Below are positions 8,962 to 18,726 of a DNA stretch of 64,000 nucleotides, in pieces; the first letter of the stretch is position 1, and every line of letters starts with the position of its first letter. The notes under the pieces are model-generated. The model ran no database searches and was not told the DNA's origin. It saw only the letters and a list, made by a program, of their open reading frames with translations. The translations under genes and the position numbers were made by a program. The DNA is taken from positions 33,624-97,623 of the forward strand of contig CAIFEG010000003.1 of assembly GCA_903789415.1 (NCBI GenBank), read 5' to 3'. The DNA comes from an uncultured Eggerthellaceae bacterium. GTDB lineage: Bacteria > Actinomycetota > Coriobacteriia > Coriobacteriales > Eggerthellaceae.

Positions 8962-10842
8962 TTACGCGGCTGAATCGCGGTCTTCATCACCCATGAATGA
9001 ACCCGTTTGGCGATCCCACAGGTCTTCATACTCTCCACCTGCATGAATAAGCTCTTCATGCGTTCCATCTTCAACGATATCGCCATGGGATAAGACCACG
9101 ATACGATCAAGATTTGCCACTGTGGAAAGACGATGCGCGATCACGATCGAGGTACGCCCCTGCATCAGATTTTCCAGAGCTTCCTGAATAAGTTGCTCGC
9201 TTTCGGAGTCAAGGGCGCTCGTGGCCTCATCAAGCACCAGAATAGGCGCATCAGCCAAAATTGCACGTGCAATCGCGATACGTTGGCGCTGACCACCAGA
9301 AAGTTTCACGCCACGCTCCCCCGTAAGTGTCTTGAAGCCTTGCGGAAGTTGCTCGATAAATTCAAGCGCATTGGCTTTTTCTGCCGCCGCGCGAATGTCT
9401 TCCATCGACGCATCCGGTCGCCCGTAGGCGATATTCTCCGCAATGCTGCGGTGGAAAAGCAGCGGTTCTTGGGGAACATAGGCAATCTGTTGGCGAAGGC
9501 TCACCTGTGAGACTTTTGAAATATCCTGTCCATCGATGGTGATCTGGCCGCTTTGGATGTCGGTTAAGCGCAACAACAGCTTCGTGAGCGTCGTCTTACC
9601 CGATCCGGAGCGCCCTACCAGACCTACACGTTGACCTGCAGGAATGTGGAGTTGGAAATCTTTAAAGACCGACGTTTCCGCACCATTATCTTCATAGGCA
9701 AAATCGATATCTTTAAAGTCGATGTCTCCCTTGCGCACGATAAGGCAACGCGCATTCGGCACATCGGATACCAGCTGCGGCTCATCTAGGATAACGGTCA
9801 TATCATGCGCATCACCTAAGGCGCGGTTAATCATCGAGAGCGTCTGGTTGATGCGGTTGAACTGCATCGTCAATGAATAGGTGTAGGTAAACATCATGAC
9901 CAACGTACCTGCAGAAATACCGAACCATGTATTACCGCCTGCGATAAAGATTGTCAGAACAATCATGATGACCACGATGATGGACGCAGCGACAATACCC
10001 CGCCCGACGTTTGCATACATGCGTTTGGAATCGGTTTGCATAACATGACGGTTTGCTTTGTTGAATTTATCGCGTTCGAACGCTTCGCGACCATACGTTT
10101 TTACCGCAAGAATGTTCGTAATTGCATCGGAGAGATCGCCGGAAAGTTCATTTTGCGCTCCTGCAGCAGCCGTATTGTACGGAAGGATGCGACTAAACAT
10201 CAGATACACCACGACGACGTAAACAATCAGAAGTGCAACCAAGATTGCAACGTAGAGCGGCACCAGAGGCAGCAGAAGTGCGATGGTCAAAACAGCAGCA
10301 GTCACTATAGGCGCCACGGCATAGACAAACGTCTCTAAGAGAGTGGAATATGCTTCAACAAACTTATTAGTCTGGCTTACCAGAGAGCCACCAAAACGGC
10401 TGTTATGGAATGTCATTGACTGGTTTGAAAGGGTATCAAACACCCCGGTGGCCAGCTCGTAGTTGACCTGGATTTCAAGTCGCCATACGGCATAGTCCTG
10501 CAGTTTGCTTCCCGCTTGACCCAACACGTTGAATAAAATAAGCGCGAGAATATCGGGACCAAACACCGTAAATACCTGGTCAGCAGCGATGCCGCCTTGC
10601 CCAACCTTATCAACAATCTGCGCCACCGCCCACGGGTTTCCAAAGCTTAAGAAGCCGATGAATGCAAGGGTCGAAAGTACCGCAAGCAGAAATGTGGGTA
10701 AATGATGACGCGTCGCTGCCCAATAAAAATGGAACGTCCGTCGCGTTACCGATGACTTTGAAGCTTTCGACGATTTTGATTTTGCTGCCGATTTTGACTT
10801 TGTTGTGCGCACCGCGCTTTCGTTCGTAACTGTATCGCTCAT
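8962..10842 (-). CDS. ABC exporter, fused membrane and ATPase domains
   Basis: This 626-aa half-transporter has a type IV exporter fold. A Lys/Ser-rich cytoplasmic lead (residues 1-33, with KSKSAAKSKSSKASKSS) precedes six membrane helices (about 45-330). The ATPase domain has Walker A GRSGSGKTTLTK, signature LSGGQRQR, and Walker B with the catalytic glutamate, ILVLDEATSALD. It would work as a homodimer or with a partner encoded elsewhere. Substrate is unknown; related proteins export lipids, peptides or drugs. It stands alone between the convergent LysR gene and priA. Confidence 0.9.
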   Translation of the reverse strand: MSDTVTNESAVRTTKSKSAAKSKSSKASKSSVTRRTFHFYWAATRHHLPTFLLAVLSTLAFIGFLSFGNPWAVAQIVDKVGQGGIAADQVFTVFGPDILALILFNVLGQAGSKLQDYAVWRLEIQVNYELATGVFDTLSNQSMTFHNSRFGGSLVSQTNKFVEAYSTLLETFVYAVAPIVTAAVLTIALLLPLVPLYVAILVALLIVYVVVVYLMFSRILPYNTAAAGAQNELSGDLSDAITNILAVKTYGREAFERDKFNKANRHVMQTDSKRMYANVGRGIVAASIIVVIMIVLTIFIAGGNTWFGISAGTLVMMFTYTYSLTMQFNRINQTLSMINRALGDAHDMTVILDEPQLVSDVPNARCLIVRKGDIDFKDIDFAYEDNGAETSVFKDFQLHIPAGQRVGLVGRSGSGKTTLTKLLLRLTDIQSGQITIDGQDISKVSQVSLRQQIAYVPQEPLLFHRSIAENIAYGRPDASMEDIRAAAEKANALEFIEQLPQGFKTLTGERGVKLSGGQRQRIAIARAILADAPILVLDEATSALDSESEQLIQEALENLMQGRTSIVIAHRLSTVANLDRIVVLSHGDIVEDGTHEELIHAGGEYEDLWDRQTGSFMGDEDRDSAA

Positions 10843-10925
10843 GTTTTTCTTTCTGTTATGTGTGTGTATCGCCGGAAATGATACCGCGCAAGGAAAGAGC
10901 TTTCAGCATGCAAACGAAGCTGTTA

Positions 10926-13466
10926 CTAAATTAATGAATCTGGATCAATATCAATCGTCACGCGCGCGGCGGGATTCGTTTTGTGTTTACGGAAGACCGA
11001 AGTCATAACTTCAGCGATGTCGGCATCGACGGGTGCCTTGATAATAATGTGATAGCGGTAATTATTCGCAAGCTTCGAAAGCACACAGGGAACGGCAGGA
11101 AACACTTCCCAATCCCCTGTTCCTGCAGCCTTTTCGCGATGCAATGGCGCATCATCGGAAGGATCTTTAGTGTGTGAGGTCACAGAATGTGATGCCGTAG
11201 AATGCGAGGCAGCAAACAAATCGAGCGTCGCCTGGGCACGCTCCAGTGAATTCTTTACATCCCGCTTGCGCGAACGGTCATCGGCGGTGTTGTGCTCACG
11301 GATGTACTGTTCTTCTTCGGCTTTACTTTGAATACCGCACACCACATTCACGCGCGTTTGCAGAAACCCCCACATACGTTCCGCTTCCGCTTGCACTGCA
11401 TCTTCTTGGGGTCCCCACACCAAAACACGCGCTAGCCGAACATACGGTGGATACCTTAACTTCTTCCGTTTGGGCAGTTCATCTCGTAGGAATTCGTCAC
11501 GATCATAATGCGCGGCCGCTCGAATCGAAATGGCCTCAGGACTATATGTTTGTACCATCACGCGTCCGGGGAGCCCCGCACGACCCGCACGCCCGGCAAC
11601 TTGCTCGATCAGCTGGAAAGTGCGTTCCTGGGCGTTGAAATCCGGCAGGTGCAATTCGGTATCCGCATTGATAACGCCCACAAGCGTAACATCATCAAAG
11701 TCCAGTCCCTTGGCAATCATCTGCGTGCCCAAAAGGACCGCCGCATCTGCGGCACCAAATTTATCGAGAAGCTTTTGATGTGCCCCTTTAGTGCGCGTCG
11801 TATCGTAATCCATGCGGATAACGGGAACGGGGAAATCAAATCCAAAGCTTGTGATGAGCGCGTTTAATTCGGCTTCCACGCGCTGTGTTCCGGCGCCAAA
11901 CTTTCGTAAGTATGGGCTTCCACAATGGGGGCAGCGCGCAGGGGCTGCAACGTTGTATCCGCAGTGATGACACACCAGCCGATGCCCATGTTCATGATAC
12001 GTAAGCGCAGATGAGCAGTGGGGGCATTGCGGCACATACCCACACTCACGACAAAGCAGGAACTTTGCAAACCCTCGCTGGTTGAGCAGGAGCACCACTT
12101 TGTGCTTGAGTGAAAGATCGGTTTTCATGGCCTCTTTGAGTTTATGGGAAAACATCGAACGATTTCCCCCGTCAAATTCATGCGCCATGTTGATGACCTC
12201 GATCTGAGGCATCGGACGACCATTGACGCGCTCGGGAAGGCTCACGCGAGTCCAATTCTTTTCATGTTCTGCCGCATAGAGCGTTGTGATTGATGGCGTA
12301 GCCGACCCCAACACCAAGGTTGCATGGCGCTGTTTAGCCATCCAAAGCGCCACATCGCGCGATACATATCGCGGAGCCGAGTCCTGTTTGTATGATCCTT
12401 CGTGCTCTTCATCGATCACGATCAAGCCAAGATTTTCCATAGGTGTAAAAAGCGCACTGCGTGCACCCACCACCACACGCGCTTCACCAGATTTAATGAA
12501 ATCCCATTGATCATATCGCTCACCTGGTGTCATGCGCGAATGCATGACGGCAACCATGTCACCAAAACGCCCACGAAAACGCGCAACGGTTTGTGGCGTA
12601 AGAGAAATTTCGGGAACGAGAACGATCGCATTCTTGCCATCACGAAGGACATGTTCGATGGCTTGCAGATAGACCTCAGTTTTGCCTGAGCCCGTCACCC
12701 CATCAACGACGACCACATGCCCATCATGATGTGCAACGGCCTCATCGATAACCTCAAGCGCGTGCGCCTGACCTGGTATAAGTTTTGGCTTCGGACTCGG
12801 AGTAAACGTTTCGTCGTACTCTTCGGGGCTTATGACTGCGTACTCCATCCCACGCATACGACGGCGGTGAACAACCTTGACGACACCTTGCTTTTCGAGC
12901 GCCTTCACACTGGACGAGCATTGTCCATATTCGGCAGACAGATCTGCCATGCGCAGGTCACCTTGCGAAAGCGCCTTCAAAATAAGCTGCTGTTTTATGG
13001 CATTTTTGCGCGGGACATATTCATCGGCCTTTGTGGTGCGGATGACCCACCTGTCGTCAACTTCTCCAATTTGCGGCTTTTGAACATGCCATTGTCCGTG
13101 CGAATGCACCACACGCGGAACCGATCCGGGAGGCGTAAACAGTCGCACGCAACTTGAAAGCGGGGCTAGATAGCGCTCCGATAAGAATTGAGCACAGGCT
13201 GCCCCATCCTCGTTGAAATAGCTTTGCGACACACAACGCATAATCGAACGAAGTTTTTTGACAGAAACACCAATATGAGCTGCTTCAACCTCAGATGAAT
13301 CGGCGAAATTCAGAATTCGCACCACAAAACCAATTGCGCAGCGCCCGCCCCAAGGGACAAGCACCGCGCAACCAACTTGTACGTCCATGTTTTCTGGAAC
13401 GATATATGAATACGCACTATCAAGTGCAGAAGCAGGTATGTCTAACGCAACCTGAGCTAACCGCAT
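10926..13466 (-). CDS. priA: Primosomal protein N' (replication restart helicase)
   Basis: This is a 3'-5' superfamily 2 helicase that reloads the replisome at stalled forks. Walker A is GVTGSGKTEVYLQ and the DEAH-type box is VIDEEHEGSYK. The zinc-binding insert has eight cysteines (CRECG, CPHC, CHHCG, CPHCG). Helicase motifs RVEAEL and QVAGRAGRAG follow. The 846-aa length exceeds the usual ~730-800 aa because of a hydrophilic insert near the C-terminus containing AASHSTASHSVTSHTK. I chose the ATG at 13466 because MRLAQVALDIP matches PriA N-termini. A GTG at 13496 that overlaps the metK stop is the other option; neither has a strong ribosome site. Confidence 0.93.
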   Translation of the reverse strand: MRLAQVALDIPASALDSAYSYIVPENMDVQVGCAVLVPWGGRCAIGFVVRILNFADSSEVEAAHIGVSVKKLRSIMRCVSQSYFNEDGAACAQFLSERYLAPLSSCVRLFTPPGSVPRVVHSHGQWHVQKPQIGEVDDRWVIRTTKADEYVPRKNAIKQQLILKALSQGDLRMADLSAEYGQCSSSVKALEKQGVVKVVHRRRMRGMEYAVISPEEYDETFTPSPKPKLIPGQAHALEVIDEAVAHHDGHVVVVDGVTGSGKTEVYLQAIEHVLRDGKNAIVLVPEISLTPQTVARFRGRFGDMVAVMHSRMTPGERYDQWDFIKSGEARVVVGARSALFTPMENLGLIVIDEEHEGSYKQDSAPRYVSRDVALWMAKQRHATLVLGSATPSITTLYAAEHEKNWTRVSLPERVNGRPMPQIEVINMAHEFDGGNRSMFSHKLKEAMKTDLSLKHKVVLLLNQRGFAKFLLCRECGYVPQCPHCSSALTYHEHGHRLVCHHCGYNVAAPARCPHCGSPYLRKFGAGTQRVEAELNALITSFGFDFPVPVIRMDYDTTRTKGAHQKLLDKFGAADAAVLLGTQMIAKGLDFDDVTLVGVINADTELHLPDFNAQERTFQLIEQVAGRAGRAGLPGRVMVQTYSPEAISIRAAAHYDRDEFLRDELPKRKKLRYPPYVRLARVLVWGPQEDAVQAEAERMWGFLQTRVNVVCGIQSKAEEEQYIREHNTADDRSRKRDVKNSLERAQATLDLFAASHSTASHSVTSHTKDPSDDAPLHREKAAGTGDWEVFPAVPCVLSKLANNYRYHIIIKAPVDADIAEVMTSVFRKHKTNPAARVTIDIDPDSLI

Positions 13467-13485
13467 ACCAGTTTTGTACCAGGAT

Positions 13486-14754
13486 TTATTTGCCACACGC
13501 TTGTTGCAAAGCTTCTACTTTGTCCGTCTTCTCCCAGGTAAACTCCGGAAGTTCACGTCCAAAGTGGCCATAGTTAGAGGTCTTCCGGTAGATAGGACGA
13601 CGAAGATCAAGCTCATCGATAATAGCACCGGGGCGAAGGTCGAATACCTTGTCGACGGCATCTTCGATGTTCTGCTCAGGAACATGGTTGGTGCCAAAGG
13701 TGTCAACCATCATAGAAATTGGCTTGCTCATACCAATAGCGTATGCCAGCTGGACTTCGCAGCGATCGGCAAGACCTGCGGCAACGATGTTCTTTGCAAC
13801 CCAACGTGCTGCATATGCAGCAGAACGGTCAACCTTTGTGCAATCTTTACCAGAGAAAGCGCCACCACCATGACGCCCCATGCCACCATAGGTATCAACG
13901 ATGATTTTGCGTCCGGTCAGCCCTACGTCTCCCATAGGTCCGCCGACAACAAAGCGTCCCGTTGGGTTTACGTAAACATCCATATCAGATGCCGCTTTGA
14001 TTCCCTCGCGCTCAAAAACTGGTTTGATAACTTCGTTGATCATTGCATGATAAAGATCGGCATGCTTTACATTTTCTGCATGCTGCGTGGAGATCAACAC
14101 CTTTTCAACCTGCATTGGAACACCGTCAACATAGCGAACAGACACTTGCGTCTTTCCATCAGGACGAAGGTACGGAAGCGTGCCATCTTTGCGGACTGCG
14201 GCAAGGCGCTCTGACAGGCGATGTGCAACATAAATCGGCATCGGCATCAGCGTCTTGGTGTCTTTGCAGGCATATCCAAACATCATGCCCTGGTCGCCCG
14301 CACCGATGAGCGAATACTTATCTTTTGCTTCGCCGTGTTGAGATTCCCAACTGGTATCAACACCCATAGCAATATCGGCTGATTGACCCTTAATAGAGTT
14401 AATGACGCCACACGTGTCACAATCAAACCCATATTTTGCGCGATCATATCCAATATCACGAAGTACTTCGCGAACGATATGAGCAACGTCTACATAGCCT
14501 GTGGTGCGGATTTCACCCGTTACCATAACCATGCCGGTTGTCGCAAGCGTCTCGCATGCGCAACGCAAGTTCGCAGGATCTATTGGGTTTCCGTTTTCAT
14601 CTTTTTTGCCTTCAGCGGCCATTTGATCTTCTTGGCGGATGATATCGTCTAAAACCGCGTCGGAAATCTGATCGCACACCTTATCAGGATGACCTTCGGT
14701 CACAGATTCGCTCGTGAAAAGGTACGATCTGCCCTTCTCGACGTTGTTGCTCAT
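13486..14754 (-). CDS. metK: S-adenosylmethionine synthetase
   Basis: The enzyme makes S-adenosylmethionine from methionine and ATP. The 422-aa protein spans the three-fold MetK repeat. Signatures are [28 protein letters not shown] and [19 protein letters not shown]. An insertion near residue 45 ([15 protein letters not shown]) is slightly longer than in E. coli. The gene sits directly upstream of priA with about 19 nt between them. SAM made here would feed the methylthioribose salvage pair mtnK-mtnA found later in the window. Confidence 0.97.
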   Translation of the reverse strand: MSNNVEKGRSYLFTSESVTEGHPDKVCDQISDAVLDDIIRQEDQMAAEGKKDENGNPIDPANLRCACETLATTGMVMVTGEIRTTGYVDVAHIVREVLRDIGYDRAKYGFDCDTCGVINSIKGQSADIAMGVDTSWESQHGEAKDKYSLIGAGDQGMMFGYACKDTKTLMPMPIYVAHRLSERLAAVRKDGTLPYLRPDGKTQVSVRYVDGVPMQVEKVLISTQHAENVKHADLYHAMINEVIKPVFEREGIKAASDMDVYVNPTGRFVVGGPMGDVGLTGRKIIVDTYGGMGRHGGGAFSGKDCTKVDRSAAYAARWVAKNIVAAGLADRCEVQLAYAIGMSKPISMMVDTFGTNHVPEQNIEDAVDKVFDLRPGAIIDELDLRRPIYRKTSNYGHFGRELPEFTWEKTDKVEALQQACGK

Positions 14755-14887
14755 GAACTTACCCCTTACTCATAAAAAACGTTTCAAATGATAATGCTAT
14801 GCGAAAATTCTCACATAACTAATTGTTTCACGTGGTAATGATACACTTTTCTCGAACGAATCCCGCTATACATCACAGGAAGTCTGT

Positions 14888-16288
14888 ATGACCAATATGC
14901 AAACAGGCACATCTCAAACGAAAAATGCACGTTTTACCCAGGAATATTTAGACATTGTAGCTGCACACAATGGGGATATACCAGGCAGAAGAGCGGCTCG
15001 TAAATATATGGACAACTCTCCGCTGGTCTATCACGGCCAAAAGATAAAATCGTCGTTTATTCCGCGTATTTTTGACCGAGCAACCTATAACGAATTTTCA
15101 TATATTGCACAAACTACCCATCGCATTTTGTGCAAGGTTATTACCCACTATTTAGAAGAGCCGAGCTATCGCGAAGTGTTTCACTATGATCCGCGACTCC
15201 GTGAAATCATCCTGTTCCCGCGCGACTATGACAGCGTACTGCCCATGCTGCGTGCCGATCTTTTCTTAAACGAAGACACGCTTGAAAGTGGTTTTTGTGA
15301 GCTCAACACCGACGGAACTTCGGGAATGCTCGAAAACTACTGCATCGAGCAATCAATCCAGTCGTCGGATTCTTTCACCGATTTTAAAAGCAAGCACACC
15401 GTGCAAGGGTGCGAACTTTTTGATTCTTGGGTCAACGAATTTGTTTCCATTTACAAGACGTACGCATTTGCTCGTGAGAATCCGCATTTTGCGATTTGCG
15501 ATTACACCGAAAATGCCACTCTGGCCGAATTTGAAAGGTTTGCCAAAATATTCCAGAAGCATGGATATGAGTGCCGCATTTGTGATGTATGCGAACTGAA
15601 GTTTGATGGCACCACCCTTACCGATAAAACCGGTTGGCGCATTGACGCGATTTGGCGGCGCAGCGTAACCAACGATGTTCTTGCTAATTGGGATCAATCA
15701 CAGGATTTAATTTCTGCGGTACGTGCCGAAAAAGTTGCACTCATCGGCAGTTTCGCTTCTCATATCGTCCACGACAAGCAGATCTTCCGTGCGCTGTATG
15801 ATCCCAAAACCCAGGCTTTTTTAACACCTGAAGAAAATAAATTTGTTGCTGCGCACGTTCCTATGACCACATTTTTAGACGATGATCACGTAGACCTTGC
15901 GCAGGTAAAGCGCGATAAGAACAAATTGATTTCAAAACCCACTGATCACTATGGTTCAAGCGACGTTCATGCGGGTAAAGATGTGGATCAGGCCACATGG
16001 GATGCGTTTATCGATGCTCATGCCAATGGAGCCGCGGGAGAACCATTCTTGATTCAGCAATATGTAACCCCATTTCAAACGAAAGTTTTGCCCCCATGCA
16101 TGGACATCAACAGCTTATCCGATGATCAGGTTCCTCAAACACCTGCCCTCTATAACAACATGTCGGGCTTATATATCTACAACGGAAAATTTACCGGTGT
16201 ATATAGTCGCCTCGGACCACAAAGCATCATTTCGGCGGCGACTGACGACATCACCATGGCAACGGAATGGGTAGATTGTGACCTATAA
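14888..16288 (+). CDS. Circularly permuted ATP-grasp / glutathionylspermidine synthase-like protein
   Basis: This 466-aa protein resembles the glutathionylspermidine synthase-like ATP-grasp family by its overall pattern: YHGQKIKSSFIPRIF at the start, CELNTDGTSGMLE in the middle, then a grasp region ISKPTDHYGSSDVHAGKDV and a late FLIQQYVTP. Such enzymes form amide or peptide bonds with ATP. No amidase domain is fused, so it is a ligase only, substrate unknown. The start ATG follows AGGAAG. It overlaps the next gene by 11 nt, so the two are probably a functional pair. It is divergent from metK. Confidence 0.75.
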   Translation: MTNMQTGTSQTKNARFTQEYLDIVAAHNGDIPGRRAARKYMDNSPLVYHGQKIKSSFIPRIFDRATYNEFSYIAQTTHRILCKVITHYLEEPSYREVFHYDPRLREIILFPRDYDSVLPMLRADLFLNEDTLESGFCELNTDGTSGMLENYCIEQSIQSSDSFTDFKSKHTVQGCELFDSWVNEFVSIYKTYAFARENPHFAICDYTENATLAEFERFAKIFQKHGYECRICDVCELKFDGTTLTDKTGWRIDAIWRRSVTNDVLANWDQSQDLISAVRAEKVALIGSFASHIVHDKQIFRALYDPKTQAFLTPEENKFVAAHVPMTTFLDDDHVDLAQVKRDKNKLISKPTDHYGSSDVHAGKDVDQATWDAFIDAHANGAAGEPFLIQQYVTPFQTKVLPPCMDINSLSDDQVPQTPALYNNMSGLYIYNGKFTGVYSRLGPQSIISAATDDITMATEWVDCDL

Positions 16289-17114
16289 GAAGCACGTTCC
16301 TTTCTGCACCTACCTTGTTGTTCGCATTGTGATCGGTGTCTGCCTTGCGATCACCCTGTTTGCGCTTGGATTTTTTGTTTGTGCAGCGCCGCCAACGACG
16401 CATGCGCTTTCAAGTGCAACAAGCGAATTTGAAAGTTCGCCCTATACCCACGATGAACTTATTTCGCTTGCCCGCGAGACCCGTGCGCTTACGGTAGACT
16501 TCCATCCCGAAGGCTGGGATGCCGCACAAGATAGAATGTGCGAGGACATCGTTGCGGCTGCTCAAGTTTCTGCAGATCCGGAAAGTCCAAAAAACGGACG
16601 GTGGAGCCAGATTTCGTGGAATGTCAATCTCTCGGAAATTGATACCTCGGACGGCGAAGCGTGCAGACAAGCCGTTTCCCGAATGGCATCAATATCAGAT
16701 CAGTATGCGCTGGACGCGGATGCCTTTTCGCACCTTAGAGATTGCAACAATGTGATCTGTGCGGCATACCTGATTTTATTGGTAATCGCTATCGTGGCAA
16801 TTGTGGGGCTGGTCCAGCTCTACCACAGTGATACGAAAAAGTTTTGCTCGACCATCACGGTGAGTAGCTGGGCAATCCTTGCATTTATGGCCGTTTGCGC
16901 CATTGCATGTGTGATCAGCTTCGACGACTTCTTCGCCATCTTCCACCAGATCTTTTTCCCTCAAGGGAATTGGACCTTTTCGGCTCGAAGCCTTCTTATT
17001 AGTATGCTTCCAACTGATTTTTGGATGGGCATGGGAATCACATGGTTCGTTGCGACCGTTATTGCATGTATAGTCATGTTAGTGGTGGCACATCGCAGTA
17101 GACGGCACGCGTAG
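16278..17114 (+). CDS. Membrane protein of unknown function
   Basis: I do not recognise a family for this 278-aa protein. The GTG start overlaps the end of the ATP-grasp gene. An N-terminal hydrophobic helix (about residues 10-32, ending AAPPTTHA) may be a signal anchor. A soluble segment of ~120 residues with several acidic and tryptophan positions follows, then three further helices (about 160-180, 193-215 and 245-270). The predicted topology places the soluble segment outside. Its translational overlap with a ligase suggests it handles the ligase product or modifies the envelope, which is inference only. Confidence 0.7.
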   Translation: MTYKKHVPFCTYLVVRIVIGVCLAITLFALGFFVCAAPPTTHALSSATSEFESSPYTHDELISLARETRALTVDFHPEGWDAAQDRMCEDIVAAAQVSADPESPKNGRWSQISWNVNLSEIDTSDGEACRQAVSRMASISDQYALDADAFSHLRDCNNVICAAYLILLVIAIVAIVGLVQLYHSDTKKFCSTITVSSWAILAFMAVCAIACVISFDDFFAIFHQIFFPQGNWTFSARSLLISMLPTDFWMGMGITWFVATVIACIVMLVVAHRSRRHA

Positions 17115-17219
17115 GCAAACGAGCCGCATGGCAATGTGCGGAACGGAACCACAATGTGATGAGGAAAAACAAAACCATGAGCGTAGAAAATTCACTCTGA
17201 TATATCGAGGACAGGACAG

Positions 17220-18722
17220 ATGACAGATAACCAAGTTCGCGTACGCTTTGCACCCTCTCCCACAGGAAAACTCCATGTAGGAGGCGCACGCACCGCCATT
17301 TATAACTGGGCATATGCCCGTGCGACAGGCGGAAAATTCATTTTGCGCATCGAGGACACCGACCCCACGCGCTCGACCGAAGAAAACACGCAGATTATCG
17401 TGCGCGCGCTGCGCTGGTTAGGCCTCGATTGGGATGAAGGTCCCGAAGTGGGCGGCCCCTACGGTCCCTACAAGCAAACCGAACGTATGGATACCTACAA
17501 AGCTGCTTTAGAAAAGCTCAAAGCTGAGGGCAAAGTATACCCATGCTTTTGCACCAAAGAAGAACTCGATGCAAAACGCAAGGCAGCTGAAGAGGCAGGA
17601 AAGAAATACACCGGATACGATCGCACGTGTAGAAATATCGATCCCGCCGAGGCCCAACGTCGTATTGATGCCGGTGAGCCTCACGTATGGCGCTTAAAGG
17701 TTCCGCTGGACCACGCGCCGATCGAGTTCGATGATGCGGTGTATGGTCATATGAAGTTCCCTGGTGAGGTTATGGACGACCTCATCTTGGTCAGAAGTGA
17801 CGGAAGTCCAACCTACAACTTTGCCGTTGTCTGCGACGACACCAATATGCACATTACCCACGTCATTCGCGGCGATGATCACCTGTCAAACACCCCTCGA
17901 CAGATTCTGATCTATGAGGCACTGGGCTATCCGGTTCCCACCTTCGCGCATCTGTCGATGATTTTGGGTCCCGACAAAAAGAAGCTTTCCAAACGCCACG
18001 GCGCGACCAGCGTTGAGGAGTTCCGTGATCAGGGATATCTGCCCGATACCATGGTGAATTTCCTTGCCCTTTTGGGATGGTCACTCGACGGAGAAACCAC
18101 CCTGATTTCACGCGAACAGCTCTGCAAGGAATTTTCGCTTGATCGCGTAACAAAAAAGGATGCAATTTTCGATCAGACCAAACTTGATTGGATGAACGGC
18201 GAATATATTCAGCGCATGGGCGCTGCCGCGTGGGTCGACTATGCAAAACCGTGGCTTGTGCAAGCCGGCGCCACCGAAAATGACATCGATGAACGCCATG
18301 ATTGGTATGAAAAAATCTACCCTATCATCTGCGAACGCTTGCAGCGTTTTGATGAAATTCCTGCAAAGCTTGGATACCTCTTCTGGGGACCCGAGGTTCA
18401 TCTCGATCCCGCGAGCGTGAAAAAAGTACTCCTGAAGGCAAATGCACGCGCCGACGAAGCAATCCAGGCATGCCGTAAGGTTTTGGCCGATGAATCGATC
18501 GAATGGAAATGCGATCCTCTACAGGATGCGTGCCGTGCCCTTTGTGAGCCGATGGATCTAAAACCGGGAAAACTTTTCCAGCCGCTTCGTGTGGCGGTGT
18601 GCGGAAATCGCGTAAGCCCTCCGCTGTTTGAGAGCATTGAGCTGTTGCCGCGCAAAGACGTACTTGCCCGTATCGATGAAACATATCGCCGCGTATTCAC
18701 GGATCACGAATTCGACGCATAG
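17220..18722 (+). CDS. gltX: Glutamyl-tRNA synthetase
   Basis: A class I aminoacyl-tRNA synthetase of 500 aa, normal for the bacterial enzyme. It has the HIGH-type motif PSPTGKLHVGGAR near residue 12 and the KMSKS-type motif KKLSKRHG near residue 255, plus CFCTKEELDAKRKAAEEAG in the zinc-region position. It charges tRNA-Glu. Whether it also mischarges tRNA-Gln cannot be told from this window. The ATG follows GAGGACAGGACAG. The downstream Fe-S gene starts only 4 nt after its stop. Confidence 0.97.
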   Translation: MTDNQVRVRFAPSPTGKLHVGGARTAIYNWAYARATGGKFILRIEDTDPTRSTEENTQIIVRALRWLGLDWDEGPEVGGPYGPYKQTERMDTYKAALEKLKAEGKVYPCFCTKEELDAKRKAAEEAGKKYTGYDRTCRNIDPAEAQRRIDAGEPHVWRLKVPLDHAPIEFDDAVYGHMKFPGEVMDDLILVRSDGSPTYNFAVVCDDTNMHITHVIRGDDHLSNTPRQILIYEALGYPVPTFAHLSMILGPDKKKLSKRHGATSVEEFRDQGYLPDTMVNFLALLGWSLDGETTLISREQLCKEFSLDRVTKKDAIFDQTKLDWMNGEYIQRMGAAAWVDYAKPWLVQAGATENDIDERHDWYEKIYPIICERLQRFDEIPAKLGYLFWGPEVHLDPASVKKVLLKANARADEAIQACRKVLADESIEWKCDPLQDACRALCEPMDLKPGKLFQPLRVAVCGNRVSPPLFESIELLPRKDVLARIDETYRRVFTDHEFDA

Positions 18723-18726
18723 CACC

